Assembly: GCA_963762525.1 (NCBI GenBank)
Contig: CAVXKT010000011.1
Location: 620,001-684,000 of the forward strand
Direction of reading: 5' to 3'
From: DATFDN01 sp963762525
GTDB taxonomy: Bacteria > Pseudomonadota > Alphaproteobacteria > Acetobacterales > Acetobacteraceae
Length of the DNA: 64,000 bases
Part shown: positions 9,701 through 19,607 of the stretch, piece by piece
Numbering within the stretch: the stretch's first letter is position 1
Layout of the letters: every line of letters begins with the position of its first letter
Translations under genes and position numbers: made by a program
The notes under the pieces: model-generated
Database searches by the model: none
What the model was told of the DNA's origin: nothing
The model's input: only the letters and a program-made list of their open reading frames with translations

Positions 9701-11048
9701 GCGGCGCCGGTTTCGGGCGCCGCCGCGTCGAACCCGCGCCGGCCGCGGCCGCTGCCGGCGGTCGTCGTACCCGGCCGACCAGCCGGCCCGGTCGCCGATT
9801 GCCGAGCTGCGCGCCGAGTGCCTGGTCCAGCTCGACCCGGCCGCGGTCGCGTCGATGTCGGCGGAGCGTCTGGCGATGGAGGTCGAGCGGGTGCTCGCCG
9901 AGATCGCCACCGAGCGCCGGATGCAGCTCAACGGGCGCGAGCAGCGCCAGCTCGCCGGCGAGCTGGTCAACGACATGCTCGGCCTCGGCCCGCTGGAGCC
10001 GCTGCTGGACGACGACAGCATCACCGATATCATGGTCAACGGACCCGAGCGGGTGTTCGTCGAGCGGTCCGGCAAGACGGTCCGCTCCAGCGCGCGGTTC
10101 CGCGACGCCGCGCACGTCGCCAATGTCAGCCAGCGCATCGCGGCCGCGATCGGCCGGCGCATCGACGAGAGCAGTCCGATGGTCGATGCGCGCCTGCTCG
10201 ACGGCTCGCGCGTCAACATCGTGTTCCCGCCGCTGGCGCTCGACGGCCCTTACATCTCGATCCGAAAATTCTCCAAGCGTTCGATCGATTTCGCCAAGCT
10301 GATCGGCTTCGGCTCGCTGACCGCAGCCGGTGGCGCGCATTCTCGAGATCGCCGGGCGGGCGCGGCTCAACGTCATCATCTCCGGCGGCACCGGCTCCGG
10401 CAAGACGACGATGATGAACGCCATGTCGCGCATGATCGACGAGAGCGAGCGCATCGTCACCATCGAGGACGCCGCCGAGCTGCAATTGCAGCAGCCGCAC
10501 GTCGTGCGCATGGAAACCCGGCCCGCCAGCCTGGAGGGTCGCGGCGAGATCACGCAGCGCGATCTGATCCGCAACGCGCTTCGCATGCGTCCCGACCGCA
10601 TCATCGTGGGCGAGGTCCGCGGCGGCGAGGCGTTCGACATGCTGCAGGCGATGAACACCGGCCATGACGGCAGCATGTCCACCATCCACGCCAACACCAC
10701 CCGCGACGCGCTGACGCGCATCGAGAACATGGTGCAGATGGGCAATATGGGCCTGCCGGCGCATTCGATCCGCACGCAGATCGTCGGCGCCGTGGACATG
10801 ATCATCCAGGTCGAACGCCAGCGCGACGGGGTGCGTCGGGTGACGCAGGTCACCGAGGTCGGCGGGCTGGAGGGCGAGATCGTCATCCTCAACGACGTGT
10901 TCGCTTTCGAACTCGGCGGCGAGACCTTCGACGGCAAGCTCACGGGCCGTTACAGGTCAGCCGGTCGCGCCCGAGCTTTCACCAGCGGCTCGTCTATTTC
11001 GGCCTTGATCGTGCCTGGATGACGGCGCTGGACCAGGCCGAGCAATGA
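9697..11048 (+). CDS. cpaF: Tad secretion ATPase CpaF/TadA, frame broken
   Basis: This hexameric GspE/VirB11-type ATPase powers Flp pilus extension. After a low-complexity Ala/Pro N-terminus, the conserved N-terminal domain (LNGREQRQLAGELVNDMLGL, DDDSITDIMVNGP, RIDESSPMVDARL) leads to Walker A SGGTGSGKTTMMNAM, Walker B RIIVGEVRGGEAFDMLQAMN and the His box GHDGSMSTIHANTTRDAL. Frame changes are needed near 9790, 10330 and 10955. The 10330 site looks like one extra G in gcagccggtggcg. After the last shift the protein ends SFHQRLVYFGLDRAWMTALD, overlapping tadB by ATGA. Confidence 0.88.
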
Positions 11049-12017
11049 CGCCCTGGCTCGGCCAACTGCTGTCGATTTCCTGCGTGCTGCTGGTGCTGCT
11101 TTGCCTCACCTGCTTCGCCTCGATGCGCGCGCAGGCTCGGGTTCGCGGGTTCCGCCAGCGGGTGGCGGTCATCGCGGCGCCGCACGCGCGCGCCAATCCG
11201 ACCGGGGCGGCGCCGCAGCCGGCGTCGCCTCGATCTCGCGTTGCCGGCTTCGGCGCTGATGCGCCGGCTCGCCGGTTGGTTCGGCTTCGATCCGGCGTTG
11301 GGCGACCGCTATCTGCTGAGGTGGTGGATCGTGCTGCCGCTGGCCCTGATCGTCTCCCGCGTCGGTTGCGGGATGCTCGCGCTCATTGCCGGTCGCTTCG
11401 CCATGTTGCTGATCCCGGCCGGCTGGGATTCTCGTCAGCAGGCGCTTCTTCGGTTGGTGCGAGACTCGCGCATTCCACCCGGCTCTATCTGCAATTTCCC
11501 GATGCGCTGGCAATGATCGTGCGCTCGGTGCGGGTCGGCATTCCGGTGACCGAGGGCATCCGCACGGTGGCCCGCGAGGCGCCGCGGCCGACGGCGCAGG
11601 AATTCAGCCTGCTCGCCGACCAGATCCGCATCGGCATGCCGATCGAGGAGGCCCTGCGCGAACTCGCCACCCGCAACCAGCTTCCCGAATACCGGTTCTT
11701 CGCCACCGCGCTGGCGTTGCAGAACCAGACCGGCGGCGGCTTGGCGGAGACGCTGGAAAATCTGGGCGACGTGATCCGCAAGCGCGTGGCGCTCAAGGGG
11801 CGGGCGCATGCGCTGGCCTCGGAGGCGCGCACCAGCATCATACATCCTCGGCTCGCTCCCGTTGGTCGCCGGCGGCGCACTGCTGGCCATCAACCCCGCT
11901 TACATCATGCCGCTGTTCCGCGAAGGCGGCGGCCAGAAGGTGCTGGCCGCGGCGGTGTTCTCGCTCTCCATGGGCGTCGTGGTGATGCGCACCATGATCA
12001 AGCGGAGCCTGTCGTGA
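11045..12017 (+). CDS. tadB: Tad inner-membrane platform protein TadB, frame broken
   Basis: This GspF-family membrane protein forms the pilus assembly platform with TadC. There is an N-terminal transmembrane helix (LLSISCVLLVLLCLTCFASM), two more near residues 95-130, and the T2SSF domain (FPDALAMIVRSVRVGIPVTE, ADQIRIGMPIEEALRELA, TGGGLAETLENLGDVIRKR). The C-terminal membrane segment YILGSLPLVAGGALLAINPA follows. Frame changes are needed near 11225, 11465 and 11845; the first looks like one extra base before LPASALMRRLAGWFG. The stop overlaps the tadC GTG start. Confidence 0.82.
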
Positions 12018-12972
12018 ACGCCGGCCTGCTATGGTTCATCGGCGGCGCCAATGCGGTGTTCATCGCCGTCGGCGTCGTGCTGTCGCGTCGGCTAAGCCGT
12101 GATGGCCGGCGCCTGACCCGCGTGCGCGCCGTGCAGCGCGCCGCCGGAATCGACGCCGCAGCGGCACCGCCTCCCGCGGTGCGGGCGGCGCCGCCGCCGG
12201 CTTCGCCGGCATGCTGAAGCCGGTGCGCTGGGTGGGCGAGGCGATCATCTATACCGGCGTATTGTCGAACAAGACGCTCGGCCGATCTGCGCCAGACACT
12301 GCGCGCCGGCGGGTTGGGCGAACCCTATGGTCTTGGCGTGTTCGTCGGCGCCAAGCTGCTGCTGCTGGTCGGCCTGCCGACCTTCGTCTGGTTGCTGCCG
12401 CGGCTCGTCCACTGGCGGCCGCCGATGTTTCGGCGCTGTGGATCGGCGCCGCCTGCGTCATCGGCCTGCTCGGCCCGGACTATGCGGTGCGCACGCAGCG
12501 CAAGCGCTATCTGCGGGCGCCTGGAGCGCGGGCTGCCGGATGCGCTCGACATGCTGGTGATCTGCGCCGAGGCGGGGCTGGGGCTGGAGGCGGGCATCGA
12601 CCGCGTGGGCGCGGAGATCGGCGCCGCCGCATGCCTCCGTCGCCGAGGAATTCATGCAGACCGCGCGCGATCTGCGCATCAACTCCGACCGCCGCGTCGC
12701 GCTGCTCAACCTCGGCGGCCGCACCGGGCTGGAGACGCTGCGCCGGCTCGGCGGGACGCTGGTGCAGTCGATGCAGTACGGCACGCCGCTCGAGCCAGGC
12801 GCTGCGCACGCTGTCGGCGGAAATGCGCGGCGAGATGCTGACGCGCTTCGAAGCCAAGGCCGCGCGAATGCCGGTGCTGCTCACCTTGCCGATGATCCTG
12901 TTCATCCTGCCTTGCGTGTTCATGGTCGTTGCCGGTCCGGCGATGCTGCAAGTGATCCGACACCTTCGTTAG
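12014..12972 (+). CDS. tadC: Tad inner-membrane platform protein TadC, frame broken
   Basis: This is the second GspF-family platform protein of the Tad machine. It begins at a GTG overlapping the tadB stop (VNAGLLWFIGGANAVFIAVG, a transmembrane helix). The T2SSF core reads RGLPDALDMLVICAEAGLGL, then EEFMQTARDLRINSDRRVAL, then ALRTLSAEMRGEMLTRFEAK, and ends with the hydrophobic LPMILFILPCVFMVVAGPAM. Six frame changes are needed near 12190, 12285, 12415, 12520, 12630 and 12795, the highest density in the window. At least two (12630 and 12795) are explained by one extra G. Conserved family sequence continues across each. Confidence 0.8.
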
Positions 12973-12985
12973 CGGGGAAAATACC

Positions 12986-13758
12986 GTGCGACGCCTCATC
13001 ATGCTCGCTCCGTTGCTCGGTGCTCGCCGCCTGCGCGCACCGCTCGCCCTATGCGCTGAAATCGGAGCCGCCGCCGCTGCGCTCGGGGCCGCCCGAGCCT
13101 GAACGTCGCCGACGCCGCGCTCATCAGCGGGATGCCGAGTACGGCGCTCAACGTGACGCGCAGCATCCTGCAGACCGACCCGCACAACACGGCGGCGCTG
13201 ATGGAGCAGGCCAAGGCGCTGTCGGCGATGGGCCGGCCCGACGCCGCCGAGGAGTGCTACCGTCGCATTCTGGCGTCGTCCCCGGCATCGGCCGAGGCGC
13301 TGCTCGGGCTTGGCCGGGTGCTGCTGGCGCAGGGCAAGGCGGGCGAGGCGGAAGCGCCGCTGCGCAAGGCGGCGGCCGCCGAGCCCGCAAACATCCCGGC
13401 GCTCAACGATCTCGGCATCGCGCTCGATCTGCAGGACCGACATGCCGAGGCTCAGGCCGCCTACCGCCAGGCCCTGGCTGCGCAGCCGGGCCAGCAGGCC
13501 GCCGAGGTCAATCTCGGCCTGTCGCTGGCCCTCGGCGGCGACGCCGGGCGGGCAGTTTCCGTCTTGAGCCCGGTTGCCGGTCCGGAGGCGCCGCGCCGGG
13601 TTCGCCACGACTACGCCGCGGCGCTCGCGCTGGCCGGCGATCGCGGGCAGGCCGCGCGGGTGCTGCGACCGGATCTGCCGGAGGACCAGGTCTCCGATGC
13701 GCTGGCCGGCTACGCCAGCCTGCAAGCCACCACACCGCTTCCCGCAACGAAGCAATAG
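12986..13758 (+). CDS. tadD: TadD-like TPR lipoprotein, frame broken
   Basis: This outer-membrane TPR lipoprotein of the Tad locus probably helps secretin assembly. A GTG start gives MRRLIMLAPLL; after one frame change near 13020 the lipobox VLAAC appears, and after another near 13100 the main body starts LNVADAALISGMPSTALNVT. At least four TPR-like units follow (HNTAALMEQAKALSAMGRPD, ASAEALLGLGRVLLAQGKAG, NIPALNDLGIALDLQDRHAE and the following helix pair). It sits directly after tadC and before the TadE-like genes. Confidence 0.8.
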
Positions 13759-13764
13759 GCAAAC

Positions 13765-14277
13765 ATGCGGTGGCTTCGATTTCCCGGCCGGCGCCTTCGA
13801 CGCGACCGACGCGGCGCGACCGCCGTCGAGTTCGCGATCGTCGGCATGGTGTTTCTCACCGCCGTGCTGCTGCTGATGGAGACTTGCTGGCAGGCGGCGA
13901 TCGGCGCCGCGCTCGACTATGGCGCGCGCACCGCGAGCCGCTTCGGCAGCACCGGCGCGACCGCGCTCCCCGGCCAGCCGTCGCCGCCGACGGGTCGGGC
14001 CGGCGCCATCATGCAACTGGTGCTGCAAAGCAGCGGCGGCCTGCTGTCGGCCAGCAATCTAACGCTCTCGGAGGCCAGCTATTCGAGCTACGCCGCGGCC
14101 GCGGGCGGCACCGGAGGGACGAGCGGCGCCGGCAACGCCGGCCAGGTGGTGCAGTACACGCTGAGCTACACCCAGGCCTTCCTGACCCCGCTGGCACCGC
14201 TGATCACCGGCAAAGCCGCCATCATCCACCAATCCGTCGTCACCGTGCTGAATGAACCGTTTCCGCCATCTTCGTAG
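13765..14277 (+). CDS. TadE-like minor pseudopilin 1
   Basis: This 170-residue protein has the TadE-like signature RRDRRGATAVEFAIVGMVFLTAVLLL: basic leader, Gly, then an Glu-containing hydrophobic helix, as in type IVb pseudopilins. The rest is Gly/Ser/Thr-rich and predicted periplasmic. TadE/TadF proteins are processed by the prepilin peptidase and are needed for pilus biogenesis. It begins 6 bases after tadD and overlaps the next pseudopilin gene by 26 bases. Confidence 0.87.
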   Translation: MRWLRFPGRRLRRDRRGATAVEFAIVGMVFLTAVLLLMETCWQAAIGAALDYGARTASRFGSTGATALPGQPSPPTGRAGAIMQLVLQSSGGLLSASNLTLSEASYSSYAAAAGGTGGTSGAGNAGQVVQYTLSYTQAFLTPLAPLITGKAAIIHQSVVTVLNEPFPPSS

Positions 14278-14830
14278 CGCCCGGCGCGGCGTCGCCGCCG
14301 TCGAGTTCGCGCTGGTGCTGCCGTTCATCCTGCTCGCGATGCTGGGGACGGCGGATCTGGTGATCTTTCTGCGCACCAAGATCAAACTGGACGAGACCGC
14401 GGTGGAGCTGGGATTCACCGTCACCCAATACACGCAGCTTTACGACAGCGATTTTCCGGTGCTGTTCAACGCCTCGCAGGTGATCGCCGGCACCACGCCG
14501 GTCACCGGCACGTTCGGCGCCACCATCATCAGTTGCGTTTACAACGCGGGAAGCGGGCCGGTCATCGCCTGGCAGCAGCGTACCGGAGCGCCGGGCTTCA
14601 AGAGCCAGATCGGCAGTGCCGGGGGCACGCCGAAGCTGCCGGACGCCTACACCGTGGTCGCCAATCAGATGCTCATCGTGACCGAGATCTATACCTCCGC
14701 CACCGCGTTCGTGTTCAGCGTCGGCTTCATGGGCACGAGCGGGCCGGGCGCGCTCTACGCCTATTCGCTGCAGGTGCCGCGCACCACGGCGCCCATCTAC
14801 AACATCACCAGCGGCAACCGGCCATCATGA
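14252..14830 (+). CDS. TadE/TadF-like minor pseudopilin 2
   Basis: This 192-residue pseudopilin has the signature RRGVAAVEFALVLPFILLAM, a hydrophobic N-terminal helix after a basic leader, followed by a periplasmic domain with LVIFLRTKIKLDETAVELGF. A lone Cys lies in ISCVYNAG. It overlaps both the preceding TadE-like gene and the following tadG (ATGA), so the three are probably translationally coupled. By position it corresponds to TadF. Confidence 0.85.
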   Translation: MNRFRHLRSARRGVAAVEFALVLPFILLAMLGTADLVIFLRTKIKLDETAVELGFTVTQYTQLYDSDFPVLFNASQVIAGTTPVTGTFGATIISCVYNAGSGPVIAWQQRTGAPGFKSQIGSAGGTPKLPDAYTVVANQMLIVTEIYTSATAFVFSVGFMGTSGPGALYAYSLQVPRTTAPIYNITSGNRPS

Positions 14831-16339
14831 GCTTTCGTCGGCGCCGATCACGGGGTTCGGTGGCGCTGCTGGCGGGGCTGCTCGCCATTCCGCTGGTCGC
14901 CTTCGCCGGTTTCGCCATCGACGCCGGGCGGATGTGGCTGGTGCAGTCGCGGCTGCAAGCCTCGATCGACGCCGCGGTGCTGCTGGCGGCGCGGCTACCC
15001 GGCGCGTCCGGCACCGCCAATGCGGTGGCGCTGTTCTGGGCGGATTTCGGCCGCACCTCGGATCTGCCGGTCAGCGGCAACGGCTATCTCGCCTATCTCG
15101 GCGCGGTCGCCCTCACGCCGGTGGTGACCCAGCTCGACAGCAGCACCGTGCAGATGACCGGGCAGGCGACGGTGGCGACGCCGCTGATCGGCATCGTCGG
15201 CCCGGCGCAGGTCACCGTGCACGGCACCGCCGTCGCGAAGCGACAAAGCACCGGCCTGGAGGTCGCGCTGGTGCTCGACAACACCGGCTCGATGGCGGGC
15301 TGGCCGATCCAGTCCGTCATCACCTCGGCGACCAGCCTGGTGAACATCCTCTATGGCGGCGGCGCGCAGGACACGCTCCCCAATCTCTGGATTTCGGTGG
15401 TGCCGTTCACCGCCGAGGTGAACATCGGCCCGACCAACATCAACTGGCTGGCGGCCGGCAGCCTCAATCCCAACGCCTACCTGAACACCACCTGGACGGG
15501 CTGCGTGATGGCGCGGGTCGCCACCGGCGACGACTTCACCGACGCCACGCCGTCGCAGGCGCCGTTCACGCCGTTTCTCTATCCCTCGACGCTCGGCAAA
15601 TACACAGTCACAACCAAGGGCAAGACGCAGGCGATCACCGGCGACAACGACTGGTCGCCCACCAACATCACCGAAGGCCAGCAGGACTCGCTCGGCGACG
15701 GCTCGGTCGGCCCGAATCTCGGCTGCTCGCCGCTTCCCGTCTTGCCGGAAACGGCCAGCCGCACCACCGTGCTCAATACCATCTCGAAGATGGACGCGAT
15801 CCATCGGGGCGGCACGTTCATCAATCTCGGGCTGCAGGCGGGTTGGTGGACACTGAGCCCGAAGTGGCGCGGTCTTTGGGGCAACCCGACGCTGCCGCTC
15901 GATTACAACACCCCGTTCATGCAGAAGGTGATGGTGTTGATGACCGACGGCAACAACGAATGGTACGACTGGCCGGGCGGCGCCCCCGGCGTCGGCCCGA
16001 GCCCCTGGGCGGACGACGGCGACACCGATTTCAGCGCCTATGGCCGGGTGAACCAGAACCTGATGGGGCTGCCGCCGCCGAACAACTGGCGCGCCAACGC
16101 GACGACCAACATCAACACCAAGATGACGACCATGTGCAACGACCATCAAGCAGGCCGGAATTACGATCTACACCATCATCTTCAACCACGACGGCAGCGT
16201 GGACCCGTCCACCATCACCCTGTTTCAGAACTGTGCCAGCCAGCCCGCGAACTTCTTCCTGACGCCGACCGACGCGCAGTTGCAAGCCGCGTTCTCGCAG
16301 ATCGGCGGCCAGCTCGCCAATCTCCGACTGAGCCAATAG
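14827..16339 (+). CDS. tadG: TadG-like protein with von Willebrand A domain
   Basis: This roughly 500-residue protein has an N-terminal pseudopilin-like segment (RGSVALLAGLLAIPLVAFAG, then FAIDAGRMWLVQSRLQASID). A VWA domain follows, with the metal-site motif VALVLDNTGSMAG and, later, KVMVLMTDGNNEW. TadG proteins are minor Tad components that may anchor the pilus or contact surfaces. One frame change near 16145 (an apparent extra base after TTMCN) restores the tail KQAGITIYTIIFNHDGSVD to FSQIGGQLANLRLSQ, a standard TadG ending. The start overlaps the preceding stop. Confidence 0.87.
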
Positions 16340-16349
16340 CCGGCCCGGG

Positions 16350-17010
16350 ATGACCCGCGTCTTGCGGTCGCTGCTTCTCGCCGCGCTGCTGATCGCTTGC
16401 CTCGCCGCCGGCAGCCCGCGCCGATGACTGCGTGGCCGCGGCGGCGCGCGCGGAGGCGGCCGAGGGGCTGCCCGCCGGCCTGCTGCTCGCGATCGGACGC
16501 ACCGAGAGCGGCCGCTACGATCCGGGGAGAAACCGGATCGTGCCATGGCCCTGGAGCGTCGATGAGAGTGGCGTCGGCCGGTTCTTCGCCACCCGGGAGG
16601 AAGCCGTCGCCCGGGTGGCCGAACGCCTCGCCGCCGGTGTTCGCTCGATCGATGTCGGCTGCTTTCAGGTCAACCTGATGTATCATCCAAGCGCCTTCGC
16701 GAGCCTTGCGGAGGCCTTCGAGCCGGACGCCAACGCCCGCTATGCCGCCGGCTTCCTGGCGCGGCTCTATCGGGAGAGCGGCGACTGGACCGAGGCGGTG
16801 CGGCTCTATCACTCCGCCAATCCGGCGCTCGGTGTTCCCTACGGCCAGGCGGTGCTGGCGAGCTGGCGCGGCGGCGCGTTCGGCTTCCCGGCGGCGTTCC
16901 AGGGTGTGCGGCCGGTCCGGGCCCCCGCCGGCCCGGTGCTGATCTTGATCCCCGGCCAGGATTCCCGGGTCAGGTGGCTGCCGCGCGTCTTCTACCCGAC
17001 CGTTCATTGA
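16350..17010 (+). CDS. Secreted lytic transglycosylase (SLT family), frame broken
   Basis: About 219 residues. A signal peptide MTRVLRSLLLAALLIACLAA starts at the ATG 11 bases after tadG; one frame change near 16420 connects it to a transglycosylase SLT domain. The domain has LPAGLLLAIGRTESGRYDPG, where the Glu in RTES is the likely catalytic acid, then SIDVGCFQVNLMYHPSAFAS, ANARYAAGFLARLYRESGDW and AVRLYHSAN. It probably opens peptidoglycan for the pilus. Being last in the tad operon supports that role. Confidence 0.82.
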
Positions 17011-17075
17011 GGCCGCGAAGGGTTGCCGGGCCGCGCCGCCGCCGGTAAAGCGCGAAGGCAAAGGGGGAGACGCGG

Positions 17076-18182
17076 ATGATCATCACCGACGTCACGCTGA
17101 CGATCTTCACCTGGGACGGCATTCCGCCGACGCGCTATCATCAGGGTGCGCTCGCTTCGACCAGCTCGAATCTCGGCCTGCTCACCATCCGCACCGATTC
17201 CGGCGTCGAGGGCCATGCCTTCCTCGGTTCGGCGAGCAATCCGGCGTCGATGGACGGCGGGCAACTGATCCGCAGCCTCAAGCCGCTGCTGATGGGGCGC
17301 GATCCGCTGGAGCGCGAGCGCATCCACCAATCCATGCGGCTGGTCTCGCGCGTCGCCAGCTACCGCACCATCGGCGCGGTGGACACCGCGTTGTGGGATC
17401 TCGCCGGCAAGGCCGCCGGGCTGGCGGTCCATGCGCTGATGGGCACCTGCCGCACCGCGATCACCGCCTACGCCAGCTCGCAAGTCCTGCCCGATCCGGC
17501 CGCCTATGTCGATCAGGCGCAGGCGTTCAAGGCCAAGGGCTGGCGAGCCTACAAGATCCATCCGCCGCGCGAGCCCGACGCCGACATCGCGGTGTGCGCC
17601 GCCGTGCGCCGGGCGGTGGGCGACGACTTTCGGCTGATGCTCGATTCGACCTGGAGCTACGCCTACCCCGAGGCGCTCCGCGTGGGACGCGCCATCGAGG
17701 AGATGGGGTTCTACTGGTACGAGGACCCGCTCGCCGACGAGGATATCTACAACTACGTCAAGTTGCGCCAGAAGCTCGACATCCCGATCATGGCGACGGA
17801 GTTCCCGGCGGGCGGGCTGGACACCTATCCGATCTGGCTCACCGAGCGGGCGACCGATTATCTGCGCGGCGACATCCCCAACAAGGGCGGGCTCACGACG
17901 ATGCTCAAGACCGCGCATCTCGCCGAGGCGTTCGGGCTGCGCTACGAGGTCCATCACAGCGGCAATTCGCTCAATAACTTGGCCAACCTGCATCTCTGCA
18001 TGGCCGTCGCCAACACCACCATGTTCGAGGTGCTGCTGCCGGACGGTGCGCATAAATACGGCATGGCGCGCGAGCTCGAGATCGACGCCGGCGGCATGTT
18101 GGCGGCCCCGGGCGCGCCCGGTCTCGGCGCCGAGATCGATTTCGGGCTGATCGAGCGCAAGACCGAAGCCGTGCTGCGCTGA
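17076..18182 (+). CDS. Mandelate racemase / muconate lactonizing enzyme family protein
   Basis: This 368-residue enolase-superfamily enzyme has an N-terminal capping domain (about 1-125) and a TIM-barrel domain. Likely metal ligands are Asp190 (MLDSTWSY), Glu216 (YEDPL) and Glu242 (ATEFPAGG). A KxH pair sits at Lys160/His162 (YKIHPP), where the racemase subgroup usually has KxK, and candidate catalytic His residues are at 293-294 (EVHHSGNS). Family members abstract a proton alpha to a carboxylate of sugar acids or similar substrates; this substrate cannot be assigned. The AGGGGGAG-like RBS region (aaagggggaga) precedes the start. No obvious operon partner is adjacent. Confidence 0.85.
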   Translation: MIITDVTLTIFTWDGIPPTRYHQGALASTSSNLGLLTIRTDSGVEGHAFLGSASNPASMDGGQLIRSLKPLLMGRDPLERERIHQSMRLVSRVASYRTIGAVDTALWDLAGKAAGLAVHALMGTCRTAITAYASSQVLPDPAAYVDQAQAFKAKGWRAYKIHPPREPDADIAVCAAVRRAVGDDFRLMLDSTWSYAYPEALRVGRAIEEMGFYWYEDPLADEDIYNYVKLRQKLDIPIMATEFPAGGLDTYPIWLTERATDYLRGDIPNKGGLTTMLKTAHLAEAFGLRYEVHHSGNSLNNLANLHLCMAVANTTMFEVLLPDGAHKYGMARELEIDAGGMLAAPGAPGLGAEIDFGLIERKTEAVLR

Positions 18183-18275
18183 GCGCGGGGTGAAACCGGG
18201 GCGTGTATCTTGCGACGCCATTACCCCTCTGCTACAGGGCGGCGGTCGCGGATTTGCCGGATTTAAGGGACGCTT

Positions 18276-18479
18276 ATGGCCGTACCGAAGCGAAAGACCT
18301 CGCCGTCGCGGCGGGGAATGCGTCGCAGCCACCACGCGCTGCCGCACGAGGCCTATTCCGAGTGCCCCAATTGCGGCGAGCTGAAGCGGCCGCACCATAT
18401 ATGCAGCCATTGCGGCCATTATCGCGGGCGCGAGGTGATCGCCGCGGGGAAGGCGCTGAAAGGGGCGGTCCGCGCCTGA
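18276..18479 (+). CDS. rpmF: 50S ribosomal protein L32
   Basis: This 67-residue protein opens with the standard MAVPKRKTSPSRRGMRRSHH and carries the zinc-binding CPNCGELKRPHHICSHCGHY, two CxxC pairs, so it is the zinc-type L32. It is a component of the large ribosomal subunit near the peptidyl transferase region. It is followed by plsX and fabH in the classic proteobacterial order linking ribosome and membrane-lipid synthesis. Confidence 0.97.
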   Translation: MAVPKRKTSPSRRGMRRSHHALPHEAYSECPNCGELKRPHHICSHCGHYRGREVIAAGKALKGAVRA

Positions 18480-18506
18480 CCCGGGTCGGCGCGCGGGCCT
18501 GACTGC

Positions 18507-19607
18507 TTGGCGAGCAAGCATTTCACGCTGGCAGTGGACGCGATGGGCGGCGACCACGCGCCGCAATCGGTTATTGACGGTCTGGAATTGGCGGCCATCC
18601 GCCATCCGGGTGCCCGCTTCCTGGTGGTGGGCGACGAGGCGGTGGTGGCCCCGTTGTTGCGCGCGCACCGGCGTGCCGGCGCCGTGTGCACCGTCCGCCA
18701 CGCTCCCGAGACCATCCGCAATGAGATGAAGCCGACCGCCGCGCTCCGTCTGCGCGGGGCGTCGATGCGCGTGGCGATCGACGCCGTGGCGGCCGATGAG
18801 GCCGCCGGCGTGGTCAGCGCCGGCAACACCGGCGCCTTGCTGGCGCTCACCAAGATCGTCCTCAAGACACTGCCCGGCATCGACCGGCCGGCGATGGCGG
18901 CGATCGCGCCCTCGGCGCGCGGCGACATCGTGATGCTCGATCTCGGCGCCAACGTGCTGTGCGATTCGCGCAATCTGGTGGAATTCGCGGTCATGGGCGA
19001 GGTGTTCGCACGCACCGTGCTCGGCCTGACCGCGCCCAGCATCGGCCTGCTGAACGTGGGCTCGGAGGAGCAGAAGGGCGACGAGCGCGTGCGCGAGGCC
19101 GCCGAGGTGCTGCGACAGAGCCCGATCGCGCGGCAATTCCATGGTTTCGTGGAGGGGCACGACATCGCCCGCGGCACCACCGACGTGACCGTCACCGACG
19201 GCTTCACCGGCAACATCGCGCTGAAGACCGGGGAGGGCGCGCTGAAGCTCATCCTCGATCTGTTGCGCCAGGTGTTCACCGGCAGCGTGGCGGGGCGGCT
19301 CGCCTATCTGCTGGTGCGCCCGGGGCTGCTGCGCTTGCGCGAGTGGCTCGACCCGCGCCGCTATAACGGTGCCGTCATGCTCGGGCTCAACGGCGTGGTG
19401 GTGAAGTCGCATGGGGCCGCCGACGCCGAGACGTTCGCGCACGCCGTCGATGTCGCGATGGATATGGTCACGCATCGCTTCAACGATCAGATCCGTGCCG
19501 GGCTCGGCCGGGTCGTCGGTCCCGCCGCCACCGCAGCGCCGGCGCCCGATTCCGGCAAGTCGGAAGCCGGCGGGTCGCGCCTTGCCGCCGCCTCATGGGA
19601 CACCTGA
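18507..19607 (+). CDS. plsX: Phosphate acyltransferase PlsX
   Basis: This 366-residue peripheral membrane enzyme converts acyl-ACP plus phosphate to acyl-phosphate, the first step toward phosphatidic acid in the PlsX/PlsY route. The N-terminus ASKHFTLAVDAMGGDHAP contains the family hallmark DAMGGDHAP, followed by VSAGNTGALLALTKIVL, AIAPSARGDIVMLDLGANVL and VTVTDGFTGNIALKTGEG. The start is taken at TTG 18507, just before the conserved block; it lacks a strong RBS, so a start a few codons away is possible. Its stop overlaps the fabH ATG (TGATG). Confidence 0.95.
   Translation: MASKHFTLAVDAMGGDHAPQSVIDGLELAAIRHPGARFLVVGDEAVVAPLLRAHRRAGAVCTVRHAPETIRNEMKPTAALRLRGASMRVAIDAVAADEAAGVVSAGNTGALLALTKIVLKTLPGIDRPAMAAIAPSARGDIVMLDLGANVLCDSRNLVEFAVMGEVFARTVLGLTAPSIGLLNVGSEEQKGDERVREAAEVLRQSPIARQFHGFVEGHDIARGTTDVTVTDGFTGNIALKTGEGALKLILDLLRQVFTGSVAGRLAYLLVRPGLLRLREWLDPRRYNGAVMLGLNGVVVKSHGAADAETFAHAVDVAMDMVTHRFNDQIRAGLGRVVGPAATAAPAPDSGKSEAGGSRLAAASWDT

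Noticed and set aside
9135..10943. A 602-codon minus-strand frame opposite cpaE/cpaF
   Set aside because: Antisense shadow of cpaF, whose Walker motifs are on the plus strand.
17004..19475. An 823-codon minus-strand frame opposite the enolase-family gene, rpmF and plsX
   Set aside because: It spans three convincing plus-strand genes; composition is that of an antisense GC-rich frame.
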